A stretch of 64,000 nt of DNA from Paenibacillus sp. RC334 (GCF_030034735.1 NZ_CP125370.1:2232001-2296000); one strand, 5' to 3'. Counted from the stretch's first letter, positions 27,061 to 35,707 are shown. The notes: generated from the letters alone by a model not told the origin. Numbers and translations: made by a program.

Positions 27061-27513
27061 GTGACAGAGGAGCGGTTGCAACAGTCAGAGCTTCAACCGG
27101 CGGCGCGCCAGCATGATCATTTGGTCAATCGCGATATGATATTGGCGAAAGCCCAAGAGTTGGCGGGTATTTTGGGCAACAGTGAAGAAGTGCAGGTATT
27201 TCGGAAAGCAGAAGATAAAATCCGCGATCATGAGCGCATCCAGCTTCTGATTGCAGCAATGAAGAAAAAGCAAAAGGAAATTGTGGCTTTCGAATCCTTG
27301 AAGAATCAGACGATGATTTCCAAAATAGAGGCAGAGCTGCAGGAGCTTCAGGAAGAGCTTGACGGTATTCCGATTGTAACGGAGTTTCAGCAAAGCCAGG
27401 TAGAAATTAATGAGCTGCTGCAAATGGTTATCATGGCAATTCGTGATACAGTTGCCGAAAAGGTGAATGTAGAAGAGGGAAAAAGTACTTCTTCCTCCAA
27501 TTGCAGTGACTAG
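27061..27513 (+). CDS. ricA: RicA/YmcA, RNase Y-regulating protein
   Basis: This 150-aa helical protein matches the YmcA/YlbF (DUF964) family: REMIL-type segment NRDMILAKAQELAGILG, then LIAAMKKKQKEIVAFESLKN and LQELQEELDGIPIV. RicA forms a complex with RicF (YlbF) and RicT (YaaT) that steers RNase Y and supports biofilm formation, competence and sporulation in B. subtilis. Only one Cys is visible, three residues from the C-terminus (NCSD); the family is reported to take part in Fe-S binding. The start is GTG 27061 with AAAGGAG 9 nt upstream. It follows miaB as in Bacillus and ends at a strong terminator. Confidence 0.88.
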   Translation: MTEERLQQSELQPAARQHDHLVNRDMILAKAQELAGILGNSEEVQVFRKAEDKIRDHERIQLLIAAMKKKQKEIVAFESLKNQTMISKIEAELQELQEELDGIPIVTEFQQSQVEINELLQMVIMAIRDTVAEKVNVEEGKSTSSSNCSD

Positions 27514-27523
27514 AATGATGTAT

Positions 27524-27555
27524 GGTGTGGAGGCTCAGCCTCCACGCCTTTTTTT
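27524..27555 (+). terminator. Terminator after ricA
   Basis: GGTGTGGAGGC pairs with GCCTCCACGCC around TCA, followed by TTTTTTT. Confidence 0.85.
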
Positions 27556-27634
27556 CAGGAGCAACTTGTAATCATATGTACTGTATCAGACCTCAAGAGG
27601 AAATGGGGCATCATAGAAAGGATGAAAACAAGGA

Positions 27635-28057
27635 ATGGATATCTTGCGTAGTTTGGTAGAGGGTGAAGTAAACACATTTTGGGAGTATTTAGGATGTGAA
27701 TTAATCGAAGCTGATGCAAATGAGGTACATATCGCTTTACAGGCTGGACCGCAGCATACCAATGTGGTGGGAATTGTTCATGGGGGCGTGCTCACAACAT
27801 TGATGGATCAGGCGATGGGGATGGTTAGTATGGTTTCACGCAATATGGAATTATGTGTGACGACGAATCTGAACGTTCATTTTCTGTCAGCGATGAAACA
27901 AGGGCGATTGGAGGTTAAGGCACGAATTCTCCATCAAGGGGGGCGTACCATAACGACTGAGGCGGAAGTAAAGGATAGTGAAGGGATACTCGGCTGCATG
28001 GCTACAGCGACATTCCGGGTATTGCGTAAACAACCAGATCATTTGGATAAGGCCTGA
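27635..28057 (+). CDS. PaaI-type hotdog thioesterase
   Basis: The 140-aa protein has a single hotdog domain with the PaaI-type active-site segment VVGIVHGGVLTTLMDQAMG and the strand TNLNVHFLSA. It should hydrolyse acyl- or aryl-CoA thioesters; the substrate is unknown. RBS AGAAAGGATG lies about 12 nt before ATG 27635, and a second AAGGA touches the start. The next gene has its own promoter. There is no signal peptide. Confidence 0.85.
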   Translation: MDILRSLVEGEVNTFWEYLGCELIEADANEVHIALQAGPQHTNVVGIVHGGVLTTLMDQAMGMVSMVSRNMELCVTTNLNVHFLSAMKQGRLEVKARILHQGGRTITTEAEVKDSEGILGCMATATFRVLRKQPDHLDKA

Positions 28058-28060
28058 CGC

Positions 28061-28088
28061 TTGACAAAACTTTTTATTATGTCATAAT
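28061..28088 (+). promoter_or_regulatory. Promoter of the NAD-salvage cluster with a palindrome over the -10
   Basis: TTGACA (28061-28066), 16-nt spacer, CATAAT (28083-28088). The -10 is one half of a perfect inverted repeat, ATTATG-T-CATAAT (28076-28088), a candidate operator for the adjacent Nudix/winged-helix regulator. A second -10-like TATAAT (28105-28110) lies downstream. Confidence 0.55.
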
Positions 28089-28122
28089 GAATTTATCAAA
28101 ACGATATAATGTGGTGATGCCA

Positions 28123-28911
28123 ATGGATAACGAACGTATAAACGAAGAGACGCAGAAGGCGTCGTATAACATTAAGAAATATCGCACCCCGGATGGTGCT
28201 CCGGCAGATATCGTCATGTTCACCTTAACCAAGCGGGAGCGCAAGACGGTGACAAAGACGTTGCCGATCCGTGAGCTGAAGGTAATGCTTATCAAGCGTC
28301 GTAGTTGGCCGTTTGCCGGACGTTGGGCGTTGCCGGGGGGCTTTTGTCAGGAAGATGAATCCATTTACGGAGCTGCCAAGCGCGAGCTGTTAGAGGAAAC
28401 CGGCGTGGACGGCGGTCATCTGGAGTACCTAGGTGTGTATAGTGGACCTGGGCGTGATCCGCGCGGGTGGATTATATCGCATGCGTTTTTTGCACTGGTA
28501 GAGGAATGGATGCTGGAGCAGCGGCAAGCGGCGGATGATGCTTCCGAGGTTGGGCTGTTCACGATCCGTGAAGCGCTGGAGGAATTGGAGCTGGCGTTTG
28601 ACCATCGGGACATTATTGTGGATGCCTACCGGAAGATTCAGTTGCAAATGCTCCAGACGACGATAGCCAAGCAGTTTTTACCTCTGCATTTTACATTGGG
28701 CGAGCTGTATCAGGTCATTCAAAGTGTCGTACCGGATTTCGAAGAGCCGAACTTTATTCGCAAAATAACGTCGACTCGCAGCAGACAGGGAATATTGGAA
28801 GAGGTACGGGACGAGAATGGCAAACCGCTCAGCTCCAACCAGTATTCACAGAGACCGGCACAGCTTTATCGCTTTAGTGACAGGGTGCCGCGGTTGTCTA
28901 TCTACACCTAA
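28123..28911 (+). CDS. nrtR: NrtR-like Nudix/winged-helix regulator of NAD metabolism
   Basis: This ~262-aa protein has an N-terminal Nudix domain with a perfect Nudix box (GFCQEDES then KRELLEETGV), and a C-terminal winged-helix-like domain (~170-262, FTLGELYQVIQSVVPDF and FIRKI). This is the architecture of NrtR, which binds ADP-ribose and represses NAD genes. The intact box implies ADP-ribose pyrophosphatase activity may remain. nicotinamidase and pncB follow directly, which supports the role. ATG 28123 is chosen because the farther ATG 28087 lies in the -10 element; ATG 28117 is also possible. B. subtilis instead uses NiaR for NAD genes. Confidence 0.78.
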   Translation: MDNERINEETQKASYNIKKYRTPDGAPADIVMFTLTKRERKTVTKTLPIRELKVMLIKRRSWPFAGRWALPGGFCQEDESIYGAAKRELLEETGVDGGHLEYLGVYSGPGRDPRGWIISHAFFALVEEWMLEQRQAADDASEVGLFTIREALEELELAFDHRDIIVDAYRKIQLQMLQTTIAKQFLPLHFTLGELYQVIQSVVPDFEEPNFIRKITSTRSRQGILEEVRDENGKPLSSNQYSQRPAQLYRFSDRVPRLSIYT

Positions 28912-28978
28912 TGTATTGTAGTAGGTCACGTAAAGAACGCACACTCCCCAACTTGAGGATGAAGGAGCTGACTGAACG

Positions 28979-29545
28979 ATGGAGGCATTGATTGTTATTG
29001 ATTACACGAATGATTTTGTGGACGGCAATCTGCCTGTTGGACCACCGGCAATAGAGCTGGATGAACGGATGGCAGCCATTACGCAGGCGTATGTGGATCA
29101 AGGGGACTTTGTCGTAATGGCAGTGGATCGGCATGAGGAAAATGATCTTTATCACCCGGAAAGCAAACTGTTTCCTCCGCATAATATTCGTGGAACCGGG
29201 GGACGAGATTTGTATGGCAAGCTCCATAACCTCTATGCCAATCAGAGTGATTCCATCTATTGGATGGATAAAACACGATACAGCGCCTTCGCTGGCACGG
29301 ACCTGGAACTCAGGCTGCGCGAACGTAGTATTACAGAAGTTCATTTGATCGGTGTATGCACGGATATTTGTGTACTGCATACGGCTGTAGACGCTTATAA
29401 CAAAGGATTTGCGATTACGGTATACAAGGACGCTGTGGCCAGCTTTAATCAGGCCGGACATGATTGGGCTTTGGGTCATTTTCAGGGCAGTCTTGGAGCC
29501 GCCGTATGGTCGGCTGAGGATACGATTTTACGCCAGAAGAAGTAA
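28979..29545 (+). CDS. pncA: Nicotinamidase, isochorismatase family
   Basis: The 188-aa cysteine hydrolase converts nicotinamide to nicotinate. The catalytic triad is visible: Asp8 (VIDYTNDF), Lys98 (MDKTRYSAF) and Cys131 (GVCTDICVLHTA). AAGGAG precedes ATG 28979. It lies between the Nudix regulator and pncB, its product's next enzyme, so the Preiss-Handler salvage route is encoded as a unit. The gap to pncB is about 115 nt. Confidence 0.9.
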   Translation: MEALIVIDYTNDFVDGNLPVGPPAIELDERMAAITQAYVDQGDFVVMAVDRHEENDLYHPESKLFPPHNIRGTGGRDLYGKLHNLYANQSDSIYWMDKTRYSAFAGTDLELRLRERSITEVHLIGVCTDICVLHTAVDAYNKGFAITVYKDAVASFNQAGHDWALGHFQGSLGAAVWSAEDTILRQKK

Positions 29546-29661
29546 ATAACTTAACGATTGTGCACCCATATCCGATAACAGAATGGAGTCGGATATTGCT
29601 GAATCCAGATGGATGAGGCGGTACGTCGCTGCAAAACCGGGGACAGTCAGAGAGGATGATT
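29546..29661 (+). other. Structured leader before pncB
   Basis: An 8-bp stem (ATATCCGA 29568-29575 with TCGGATAT 29589-29596) lies in the pncA-pncB gap. It lacks a T-run, so it is not an ordinary terminator. I do not recognise it as a known riboswitch. Confidence 0.4.
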
Positions 29662-31128
29662 ATGATGCAGTCAACGAGCCTCGCATTACATACAGATAAA
29701 TATCAGATTAATATGATGTATGCCCATTGGGTGAACGGAAGTCACCAGCGAAAAGCTGTGTTTGAGGCATATTTTCGCAAGTTGCCCTTTGGCAACGGAT
29801 ATGCGGTGTTTGCAGGTCTGGAACGCATTGTGAATTACATTGCAAATCTGCGCTTTACAGAAGAGGATATCCGTTACCTTTCAGAGCAAGAGGAGAAGTA
29901 TGATCCTATGTTTCTGGAGGCATTGCGCCAGTTTAGGTTTGGTGGAACCGTTCATTCAATGAAAGAAGGGGCACTTGTTTTCCCGAATGAGCCTCTGGTA
30001 CGTGTCGAAGGAACGATTATGGAAACACAGCTGGTCGAGACAGCATTGCTGAATTTTATGAACTACCAGACACTGATTGCGACAAAGGCGTCTCGCATCA
30101 AGCAGGTGGCAAGCGGCGATACGCTGCTGGAATTTGGCACACGACGGGCGCAGGAAGCAGATGCGGCGATTTGGGGAGCACGGGCTGCTTATGTAGCGGG
30201 CTTTGACGCGACATCTAATATGCTGGCAGGTGAGCATTTTGGTATTCCGACGAAGGGAACACATGCTCATTCATGGGTGCAGACCTTTATGAGCGAGCAG
30301 GAGGCTTTTGACGTGTATGCGAAGGTTTTACCGGATCAGGTCACACTGCTGGTAGATACCTTTGATACGCTGGAGAGCGGCGTTCCCCATGCGATTCGGA
30401 CAGCGAAGATGCTGGAGAGTCAGGGTAAACGGATGAATTCGATCCGGCTGGATAGTGGTGACTTGGCTTATTTATCCATTCAGGCTCGGGAAATGCTAGA
30501 TGCCGAAGGGCTGGATTACGTACAAATTGTAGCCTCTAATGATTTGGATGAAAATACAATTTTTAACTTAAAGGCCCAAGGCGCGCGTATCGATGTATGG
30601 GGTGTGGGGACACAGCTCATTACAGCTTCGGATCAACCTTCATTGGGCGGGGTTTACAAGCTAGTCGAACGGGAAGTAGAAGGAGAAATGCTGCCGACGA
30701 TTAAAATTTCGGGCAACCCGGAAAAGGTATCCACACCGGGTAAGAAGGATGTATATCGTATTATAGATAAGAAGAAAGGGAGAGCTGTCGCCGATTATAT
30801 TTCTTTTCCGGACGAAGACCGTCCGCGCAATGGAAAGCGGCTGAAACTCTTTAACCCGTTGCATCCGTACATGAAGAAGTATGTGGAAAATTACGAGGCA
30901 GTTCCGATGCTGGAGCCTATTTTCGTAAATGGGCAGAAAGTGTATGAACTTCCCGGGCTGGATGAAATTCGCGCATACCATACTTCCCAGCTGCAACTGT
31001 TCTGGCCGGAATATTTGCGGAAAATGAACCCGGAAATTTACCGTGTAAATCTCAGTGAAAAGGTATGGGGGCTGAAACAAAAGCTGATCGACAGCTATAT
31101 GCAGCCAGAAGTGGAAGAAAAGGAATAG
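29662..31128 (+). CDS. pncB: Nicotinate phosphoribosyltransferase
   Basis: The ~488-aa enzyme joins nicotinate and PRPP to form nicotinate mononucleotide. Seen: the N-terminal LHTDKYQINMMYAHW, EFGTRRAQEADAAIWGARAA, GTHAHSWV and the phosphate-binding RLDSGDLAYLS, VWGVGTQLITA. There are four candidate ATGs at 29656-29667; 29662 is favoured by spacing from AGAGAGG (29649-29655). It ends the NAD-salvage set. An 11-bp terminator hairpin follows. Confidence 0.94.
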   Translation: MMQSTSLALHTDKYQINMMYAHWVNGSHQRKAVFEAYFRKLPFGNGYAVFAGLERIVNYIANLRFTEEDIRYLSEQEEKYDPMFLEALRQFRFGGTVHSMKEGALVFPNEPLVRVEGTIMETQLVETALLNFMNYQTLIATKASRIKQVASGDTLLEFGTRRAQEADAAIWGARAAYVAGFDATSNMLAGEHFGIPTKGTHAHSWVQTFMSEQEAFDVYAKVLPDQVTLLVDTFDTLESGVPHAIRTAKMLESQGKRMNSIRLDSGDLAYLSIQAREMLDAEGLDYVQIVASNDLDENTIFNLKAQGARIDVWGVGTQLITASDQPSLGGVYKLVEREVEGEMLPTIKISGNPEKVSTPGKKDVYRIIDKKKGRAVADYISFPDEDRPRNGKRLKLFNPLHPYMKKYVENYEAVPMLEPIFVNGQKVYELPGLDEIRAYHTSQLQLFWPEYLRKMNPEIYRVNLSEKVWGLKQKLIDSYMQPEVEEKE

Positions 31129-31132
31129 TTTT

Positions 31133-31167
31133 AAGAGGCACCCTGCAAATAATGGGGTGCCTCTTTG
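31133..31167. terminator. Bidirectional terminator between pncB and moaB
   Basis: AAGAGGCACCC (31133-31143) pairs with GGGTGCCTCTT (31155-31165), with T-rich and A-rich ends serving both converging genes. Confidence 0.8.
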
Positions 31168-31198
31168 TGTTTCAGAGCATAAGAGGAAAATCTGTGTG

Positions 31199-31720
31199 TT
31201 ATTTGTAAATTTCCCTCATGACATGCCGCAGCTCAGGTATAATAATGCGCTCCATCGCCAAACGGACGGCTCCACGTGAGCCTGGCATAGAAAATACGGC
31301 TGTCCGGTCGACAGTGCCAGCTACAGCACGACTCAATATCGCTGCAGAACCAATATCCTCGGCAAAGCTTAAATAACGGAAGATTTCCCCGAATCCGGGC
31401 AGTTCCTTATCCAGCAGAGAGGATACGGCTTCATACGTTGTATCACGCGGGGAAATACCGGTGCCGCCTGTCAGAAGAACAGCCTCAATGTCATCGCGTT
31501 CCGCGGCTTCGGATACCAGTTGCCGGATGCCATCATAGTCGTCTTTGACGATAACATATCGGGCCACCTGATAGCCGTTCGTTTCCAACAGATCCACCAG
31601 TAGACGTCCTCCGGTATCTGTTTCCACGGTGCGGGTGTCGGAGACGGTTACAACCATGCAGCTAACCTGCTGTGGGGCCTCCCGTCGATGCTCCTCTACA
31701 GAAGATATATTCATTTGCAA
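31199..31720 (-). CDS. moaB: MoaB/MogA-type molybdopterin adenylyltransferase
   Basis: This 173-aa MoCF-domain protein acts in molybdenum cofactor synthesis. Seen: CMVVTVSDTR, TGGRLLVDLLETNGY, LLTGGTGISPRDTTYEAV and the ending FSMPGSRGAVRLAMERIIIPEL. About 20 residues precede the domain. It is convergent with pncB and isolated from other cofactor genes in this window. RBS purines (GGAGTGAG) occur just before its ATG at 31720. Confidence 0.9.
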   Translation of the reverse strand: MQMNISSVEEHRREAPQQVSCMVVTVSDTRTVETDTGGRLLVDLLETNGYQVARYVIVKDDYDGIRQLVSEAAERDDIEAVLLTGGTGISPRDTTYEAVSSLLDKELPGFGEIFRYLSFAEDIGSAAILSRAVAGTVDRTAVFSMPGSRGAVRLAMERIIIPELRHVMREIYK

Positions 31721-31975
31721 TGCTCACTCCTCGATCTATGGTTAGACATACTCTTTTTACAATAGAGGAATGATTGTCGGTGTGCAAGTCAGGAGCAGGC
31801 ATTAGGGAGTTGTGTGATTTATCCCCTTGCACGGATGGGATGGAATATAGTACACTTCCTTACATAAGCCGGGATTTTTTGTTTGGTCAAGTTGAAAGCG
31901 TGAACAACGGTTGATTAATCTCAATTGTCGACGGGTAATAATACAGCAGGGTCAACAACAGGGAGGTAATGTATT

Positions 31976-32305
31976 ATGAAACATTCATACCAACAATGCG
32001 TGGATGCTTGCCTGGAATGTATGAACGCTTGCAACGTCTGTTACGTGGCGAGCTTGAAGGAATATGATTTGGCTATGCTGCGCGAGTGTATTCGAGTGAG
32101 CCGGGAATGTGCAGAAATATGCGGGTTTGCTGCTCAAATGTTGGAACGCGGAACGGAATTTGCCGAGCAAATTTGTGAGCTGTGTGCCAAAGCCTGTGAA
32201 GTATGTGCTGCTGAATGCGGTAAGCACGCTCATGAGCATTGCAAACAATGTGCAGCAGCCTGCCGCCGTTGTGTTCAGGCATGCCGCCAAATGGTGGCTG
32301 TGTAA
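31976..32305 (+). CDS. Cys-rich four-helix-bundle copper-storage-like protein
   Basis: The 109-aa protein has about 19 Cys residues, many in CxxxC and CxxC helices (CVDACLECMNACNVC, CEVCAAECGKHAHEHCKQC). This pattern fits the DUF326/Csp3 family, cytosolic four-helix bundles that bind many Cu(I) ions inside the tube. No signal peptide is seen. RBS AGGGAGG precedes ATG 31976. No copper ATPase or CsoR is nearby. The copper role is from family knowledge. Confidence 0.85.
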   Translation: MKHSYQQCVDACLECMNACNVCYVASLKEYDLAMLRECIRVSRECAEICGFAAQMLERGTEFAEQICELCAKACEVCAAECGKHAHEHCKQCAAACRRCVQACRQMVAV

Positions 32306-32346
32306 TTACATATAATCGAGCCAGCGCCTGAACAGAAAATAAAACA

Positions 32347-32375
32347 TTGCTTTCTACAGGATAGGTTTGTATAAT
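32347..32375 (+). promoter_or_regulatory. Promoter of the argS T-box leader
   Basis: TTGCTT (32347-32352), 17-nt spacer, TATAAT (32370-32375). Confidence 0.7.
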
Positions 32376-32381
32376 GATGGG

Positions 32382-32667
32382 AATTAACGTCTTGGAACGG
32401 GAGAGTAGCAGGGGAGCCATATCATTACAGCGAGCCGGAAAAGGTGGAAGCCGGTATGAGGCCCAACGTGAAGCGCACCCGGGAGACGGTTGTTCCAACA
32501 CGGAGTTCCGTTAGTAGTTCAGCCCGGCAGACACCGTTATTTGTCATTGGAGTGAAATCGGCGATTATGCATAGTTCATTGCACAATCCGATTTACGAAG
32601 AGTGGTACCGCGGGGATATTGAAGTTCTCGTCTCTTGAATAATTCAAGAGGCGGGAGCTTTTTTTGT
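32382..32667 (+). promoter_or_regulatory. T-box riboswitch of argS, Arg (CGC) specifier
   Basis: The leader has stem I features (AGTA bulge near 32405; GAGCCGGAAAAGGTGGAAGCC), a specifier loop GAAG-CGC-A with the Arg codon CGC at 32474-32476, the conserved T-box AGAGTGGTACCGCGG (32599-32613), and a terminator (GTTCTCGTCTCTTGAA with TTCAAGAGGCGGGAGC, then T7) at 32624-32667. Uncharged tRNA-Arg should stabilise the antiterminator and turn on argS. A short open frame inside it (32444-32638) is not a gene. Confidence 0.93.
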
Positions 32668-32698
32668 TAGATTCTAATGAAAAAAAGGAGAGAAAGCC

Positions 32699-34423
32699 AT
32701 GCTGTTATCGATCGCTACTCAGGCTATTTCTGCCCATACGGGCTTGGAGGAAAAGGAGATTTCCTCTTTATTGGAGGTACCGCCACAACCGGAATGGGGG
32801 GATGTAGCGTTTCCCTGTTTTTTGCTGGCTAAAAAGTTTAGGAAGGCTCCGCAGCAAATTGCGTTGGAACTGGCGGAGGCCATAACCCGTAAGGAAGGAC
32901 TGACTGCTTCGGCATCAGGAGCCTATGTCAATATAACACTGGGGCGTTCCATTCATATTCCACTGATGCTGGCTGAATTGAGCAAACCCGAATTTTTCAA
33001 GCCAGATCTCGGACACGGACAGCGGGTAGTGATTGATATGTCTTCGCCCAATATTGCCAAACCGTTTGGTATCGGCCATCTTCGTTCTACTGTCATCGGT
33101 GCTGCACTGTACCGCATTCTCGGGGAAACGGGGTATGTTCCGGTTAGTGTGAATCATTTGGGGGATTGGGGAACACAGTTTGGTAAGCAAATTGCGGCTT
33201 ATAAAAGATGGGGAAATGAAGAGCAGCTACAGCAAGATCCGATTGGAGAGTCACTTAAGCTGTACGTGCGTTTTCATGAGGAAGCCGAGCATGACCCATC
33301 TTTGGAGGACGAAGGTCGAGAATGGTTCCGCCGTCTGGAGCATGGAGATACCGAGGCTCAGCAGCTATGGGAGTTTTTTGTTGAAGTCAGCCTGCGTGAA
33401 TTTGATCGCATGTACCAGCGTCTGAACCTTACATTTGATCATGTACTGGGAGAGAGCTTTTACAATAATAAAATGCAGGCGGTTGTTGCCCGATTAAGGA
33501 CGAAAGGTTTGCTGGAAGAAAGTGACGGTGCGCTTGTGGTGCGTCTGGAGGATGAAGGGCTGCCGCCTTGTCTGATTTTGAAAAAGGATGGGACTACCAT
33601 CTATCCGACCCGTGATTTGGCTACGGCGTTCTACCGTCATGAGGTGATGAAAGCTGATCGGTTGCTGTACGTGGTAGGTGGAGAGCAGCAGTTGCATTTC
33701 CGGCAGGTGTTTGAGGTGCTAAAGCGTGCAGGGGAGACGTGGGCGGAGCAGTGTGAGCACGTGCCGTTTGGTCTGATGCGTTTTGCAGGTAAAAAAATGT
33801 CCACAAGACGCGGCAAGGTCGTGAAGCTGGAGGAGGTGCTGGATGAAGCGGTGGCCCGCGCTCTAACTATCATCACCCAGAAGAATCCCAATTTACAGGA
33901 TCAACAGGAAATAGCCGAGGACGTCGGCATCGGGGCGATCATTTTTGGCGACTTAAAAAATAACCGCCTGAACGAAGTGGATTTCTCACTGGAAGACGCG
34001 TTAACCTTTGAAGGTGAGACAGGTCCTTATGTACAATACACACATGCACGTATACGCAGTCTTTTGGAAAAAGCTTATGCTGGCGCCGGTACGGTGGATG
34101 GTTCTGGTATCGACGTTCCTATGAGGGAACATCCAGTATCTGATTTCACCGATGCATCGGATGAAATGCTGGGGGATGCAGGCTGGGCACTGCTTAAGCA
34201 ACTGGTTCGTTATCAGGGACAACTGGAACGTGCGGCTCGGCAACTGGAACCTTCGGTTATCGCGAGGTTTGCGCTGGATACGGCGCAGGCGTTCAACCGC
34301 TTTTACGCCAAGGAGCGGATTGTCGATGGTGGGCCGTGGCGCATTCAGTTGGCTGGACAAACTGCTGATATTTTGGCACATACGCTGCATCTTCTTGGCC
34401 TGAAAGCACCCTATCGGATGTAG
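32699..34423 (+). CDS. argS: Arginyl-tRNA synthetase
   Basis: The 574-aa class I synthetase charges tRNA-Arg. Seen: the N-terminal Add-1 domain (to ~100), the HIGH-type motif KPFGIGHLRSTVIG, the NHLGDWGTQFG segment, the KMSK-type loop KKMSTRRGKVVKL, and a C-terminal anticodon-binding DALR domain ending YRM. RBS AAAGGAGA precedes ATG 32699. Expression is controlled by the T-box upstream. In B. subtilis argS has no T-box, so its control differs here. Confidence 0.95.
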   Translation: MLLSIATQAISAHTGLEEKEISSLLEVPPQPEWGDVAFPCFLLAKKFRKAPQQIALELAEAITRKEGLTASASGAYVNITLGRSIHIPLMLAELSKPEFFKPDLGHGQRVVIDMSSPNIAKPFGIGHLRSTVIGAALYRILGETGYVPVSVNHLGDWGTQFGKQIAAYKRWGNEEQLQQDPIGESLKLYVRFHEEAEHDPSLEDEGREWFRRLEHGDTEAQQLWEFFVEVSLREFDRMYQRLNLTFDHVLGESFYNNKMQAVVARLRTKGLLEESDGALVVRLEDEGLPPCLILKKDGTTIYPTRDLATAFYRHEVMKADRLLYVVGGEQQLHFRQVFEVLKRAGETWAEQCEHVPFGLMRFAGKKMSTRRGKVVKLEEVLDEAVARALTIITQKNPNLQDQQEIAEDVGIGAIIFGDLKNNRLNEVDFSLEDALTFEGETGPYVQYTHARIRSLLEKAYAGAGTVDGSGIDVPMREHPVSDFTDASDEMLGDAGWALLKQLVRYQGQLERAARQLEPSVIARFALDTAQAFNRFYAKERIVDGGPWRIQLAGQTADILAHTLHLLGLKAPYRM

Positions 34424-34628
34424 CCAAATGGCCTGAGGAAGAGTGCCCGCAAAGTGAGTATCCTTAGAATATAGCCTAGGACGTGAGCAGAAAAGAGTTA
34501 AACGGGTTACACTAACTGTAAGTATCGTAGGCTTTTTTTACAATCAATTTTTGAGTATCTGAAACATTTGTTGATAGTATTGCGTCGATAAGTATAGAAG
34601 AAACATAGTAAATATGGAGGTGCATCTC

Positions 34629-35597
34629 ATGAAAAAAAACAAAAGCGTGACAGCAGCTTTGCTGGTGATCTGTTCGTTGGCAGTGGCTACGTCAGCTTCG
34701 GCATTTCGTGATATAAAAGGAACAGAGCAGGAGAAGATTGTAAGTTCGCTTCAGAACAAAGGTATTATTCAGGGCATCACGAAGGATAAGTTTGCGCCTG
34801 ATCAATCACTTACGTATGCACAAGGGGTGCATATGGTCGTTAATGCGATGGATCTTCAAGTTATGCCGGATTTCACGACGGGTTCATTCGCCAATATTCC
34901 GTCTTCGGCATGGTATGCCAAGTCTTACCGGATTGCGGCTCAACACCAAATTCCTTTGTCACCGGATATTGATCCAAGTACTCAGATGACAAGAGAACAA
35001 TTCGCGAATATACTGTACAAAGCGGTTAGTGCAACCGGAGAATATCCAACAGTCCGCATGTACATTAATGTTGCGGATGGCAAGAAGCTGGACCAAGATT
35101 CAAGCGAAGGGGTTCAGTTCCTGTTGTTGACCAAAATTGCTAAATTAGATGAAAAGAGCAACTTTAATCCGGAACGTAAAGTAACCCGAATGGAGGCAGC
35201 AGAGATGGTCTATAATGCATCCGAATTTGTGCAAAATCATAAACCGATTGAATCCACTCCAGAAAATCCGGCTGAGCCTTCAGATCCGGGCCAGCAAAAT
35301 GGTATTAGTATGAGTGTAGAGAAGGTGAATGACCAGCAGAACAAGGTAACATTAACCCGTTTGCAGGCACCCAATCCCGGTTACGGCATTGAAGTGGATC
35401 ATATCGACTACGTAGATGACGCCACTGCAGTGATTTACTACAAGTTGACAAGTCCAAAGCCGGGGGAAATGAATATCCAGGTCATTACGGATACCCACAC
35501 AAGTACACTGGTGGACAGCAAGTATAAAGTTACGATTAAGGCGGTAGAGGGAACTGTTTTTCCTCCTACAGGATCAGGCACCTCGGTAGCCCAATAA
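34629..35597 (+). CDS. S-layer-homology-domain protein with PrcB-like C-terminal domain
   Basis: The 322-aa secreted protein starts at ATG 34629, behind GGAGGTG. It has a signal peptide (MKKNKSVTAALLVICSLAVATSASA, cut after residue ~25, quoted in two overlapping parts in families). Two to three SLH-like repeats follow (~30-200: FRDIKGTEQEKIVSSLQNKG; SSAWYAKSYRIAAQH; KVTRMEAAEMVYNA), which bind pyruvylated wall polymers. After a Pro/Glu linker, the C-terminal domain has GYGIEVDHIDYV and YYKLTSPKPGEMNIQVIT, similar to PrcB C-terminal domains. Probably a wall-anchored accessory or protease-inhibitor-like protein; exact role unknown. Confidence 0.8.
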   Translation: MKKNKSVTAALLVICSLAVATSASAFRDIKGTEQEKIVSSLQNKGIIQGITKDKFAPDQSLTYAQGVHMVVNAMDLQVMPDFTTGSFANIPSSAWYAKSYRIAAQHQIPLSPDIDPSTQMTREQFANILYKAVSATGEYPTVRMYINVADGKKLDQDSSEGVQFLLLTKIAKLDEKSNFNPERKVTRMEAAEMVYNASEFVQNHKPIESTPENPAEPSDPGQQNGISMSVEKVNDQQNKVTLTRLQAPNPGYGIEVDHIDYVDDATAVIYYKLTSPKPGEMNIQVITDTHTSTLVDSKYKVTIKAVEGTVFPPTGSGTSVAQ

Positions 35598-35636
35598 TAC
35601 TTGTAGCGTACACACGAAACATATATTTAGAAAAAG

Positions 35637-35686
35637 AAAAACAGCAAGTCTCCATTGTATTTATCCGGAGACTTGCTGTTTTTTTA
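35637..35686. terminator. Bidirectional terminator
   Basis: AAACAGCAAGTCTCC pairs with GGAGACTTGCTGTTT (35667-35681), flanked by A- and T-runs, between the SLH gene and the convergent ABC exporter. Confidence 0.85.
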
Positions 35687-35707
35687 TGCATGCTTTGTGT
35701 GCTTACT

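Noticed and set aside
29546..29661. Possible NAD-sensing riboswitch before pncB
   Set aside because: The hairpin is real, but none of the conserved features of known NAD riboswitches could be recognised; kept only as an unexplained structure.
32444..32638. 64-codon open frame upstream of argS
   Set aside because: It lies inside the T-box riboswitch, whose structural motifs fully explain the sequence.
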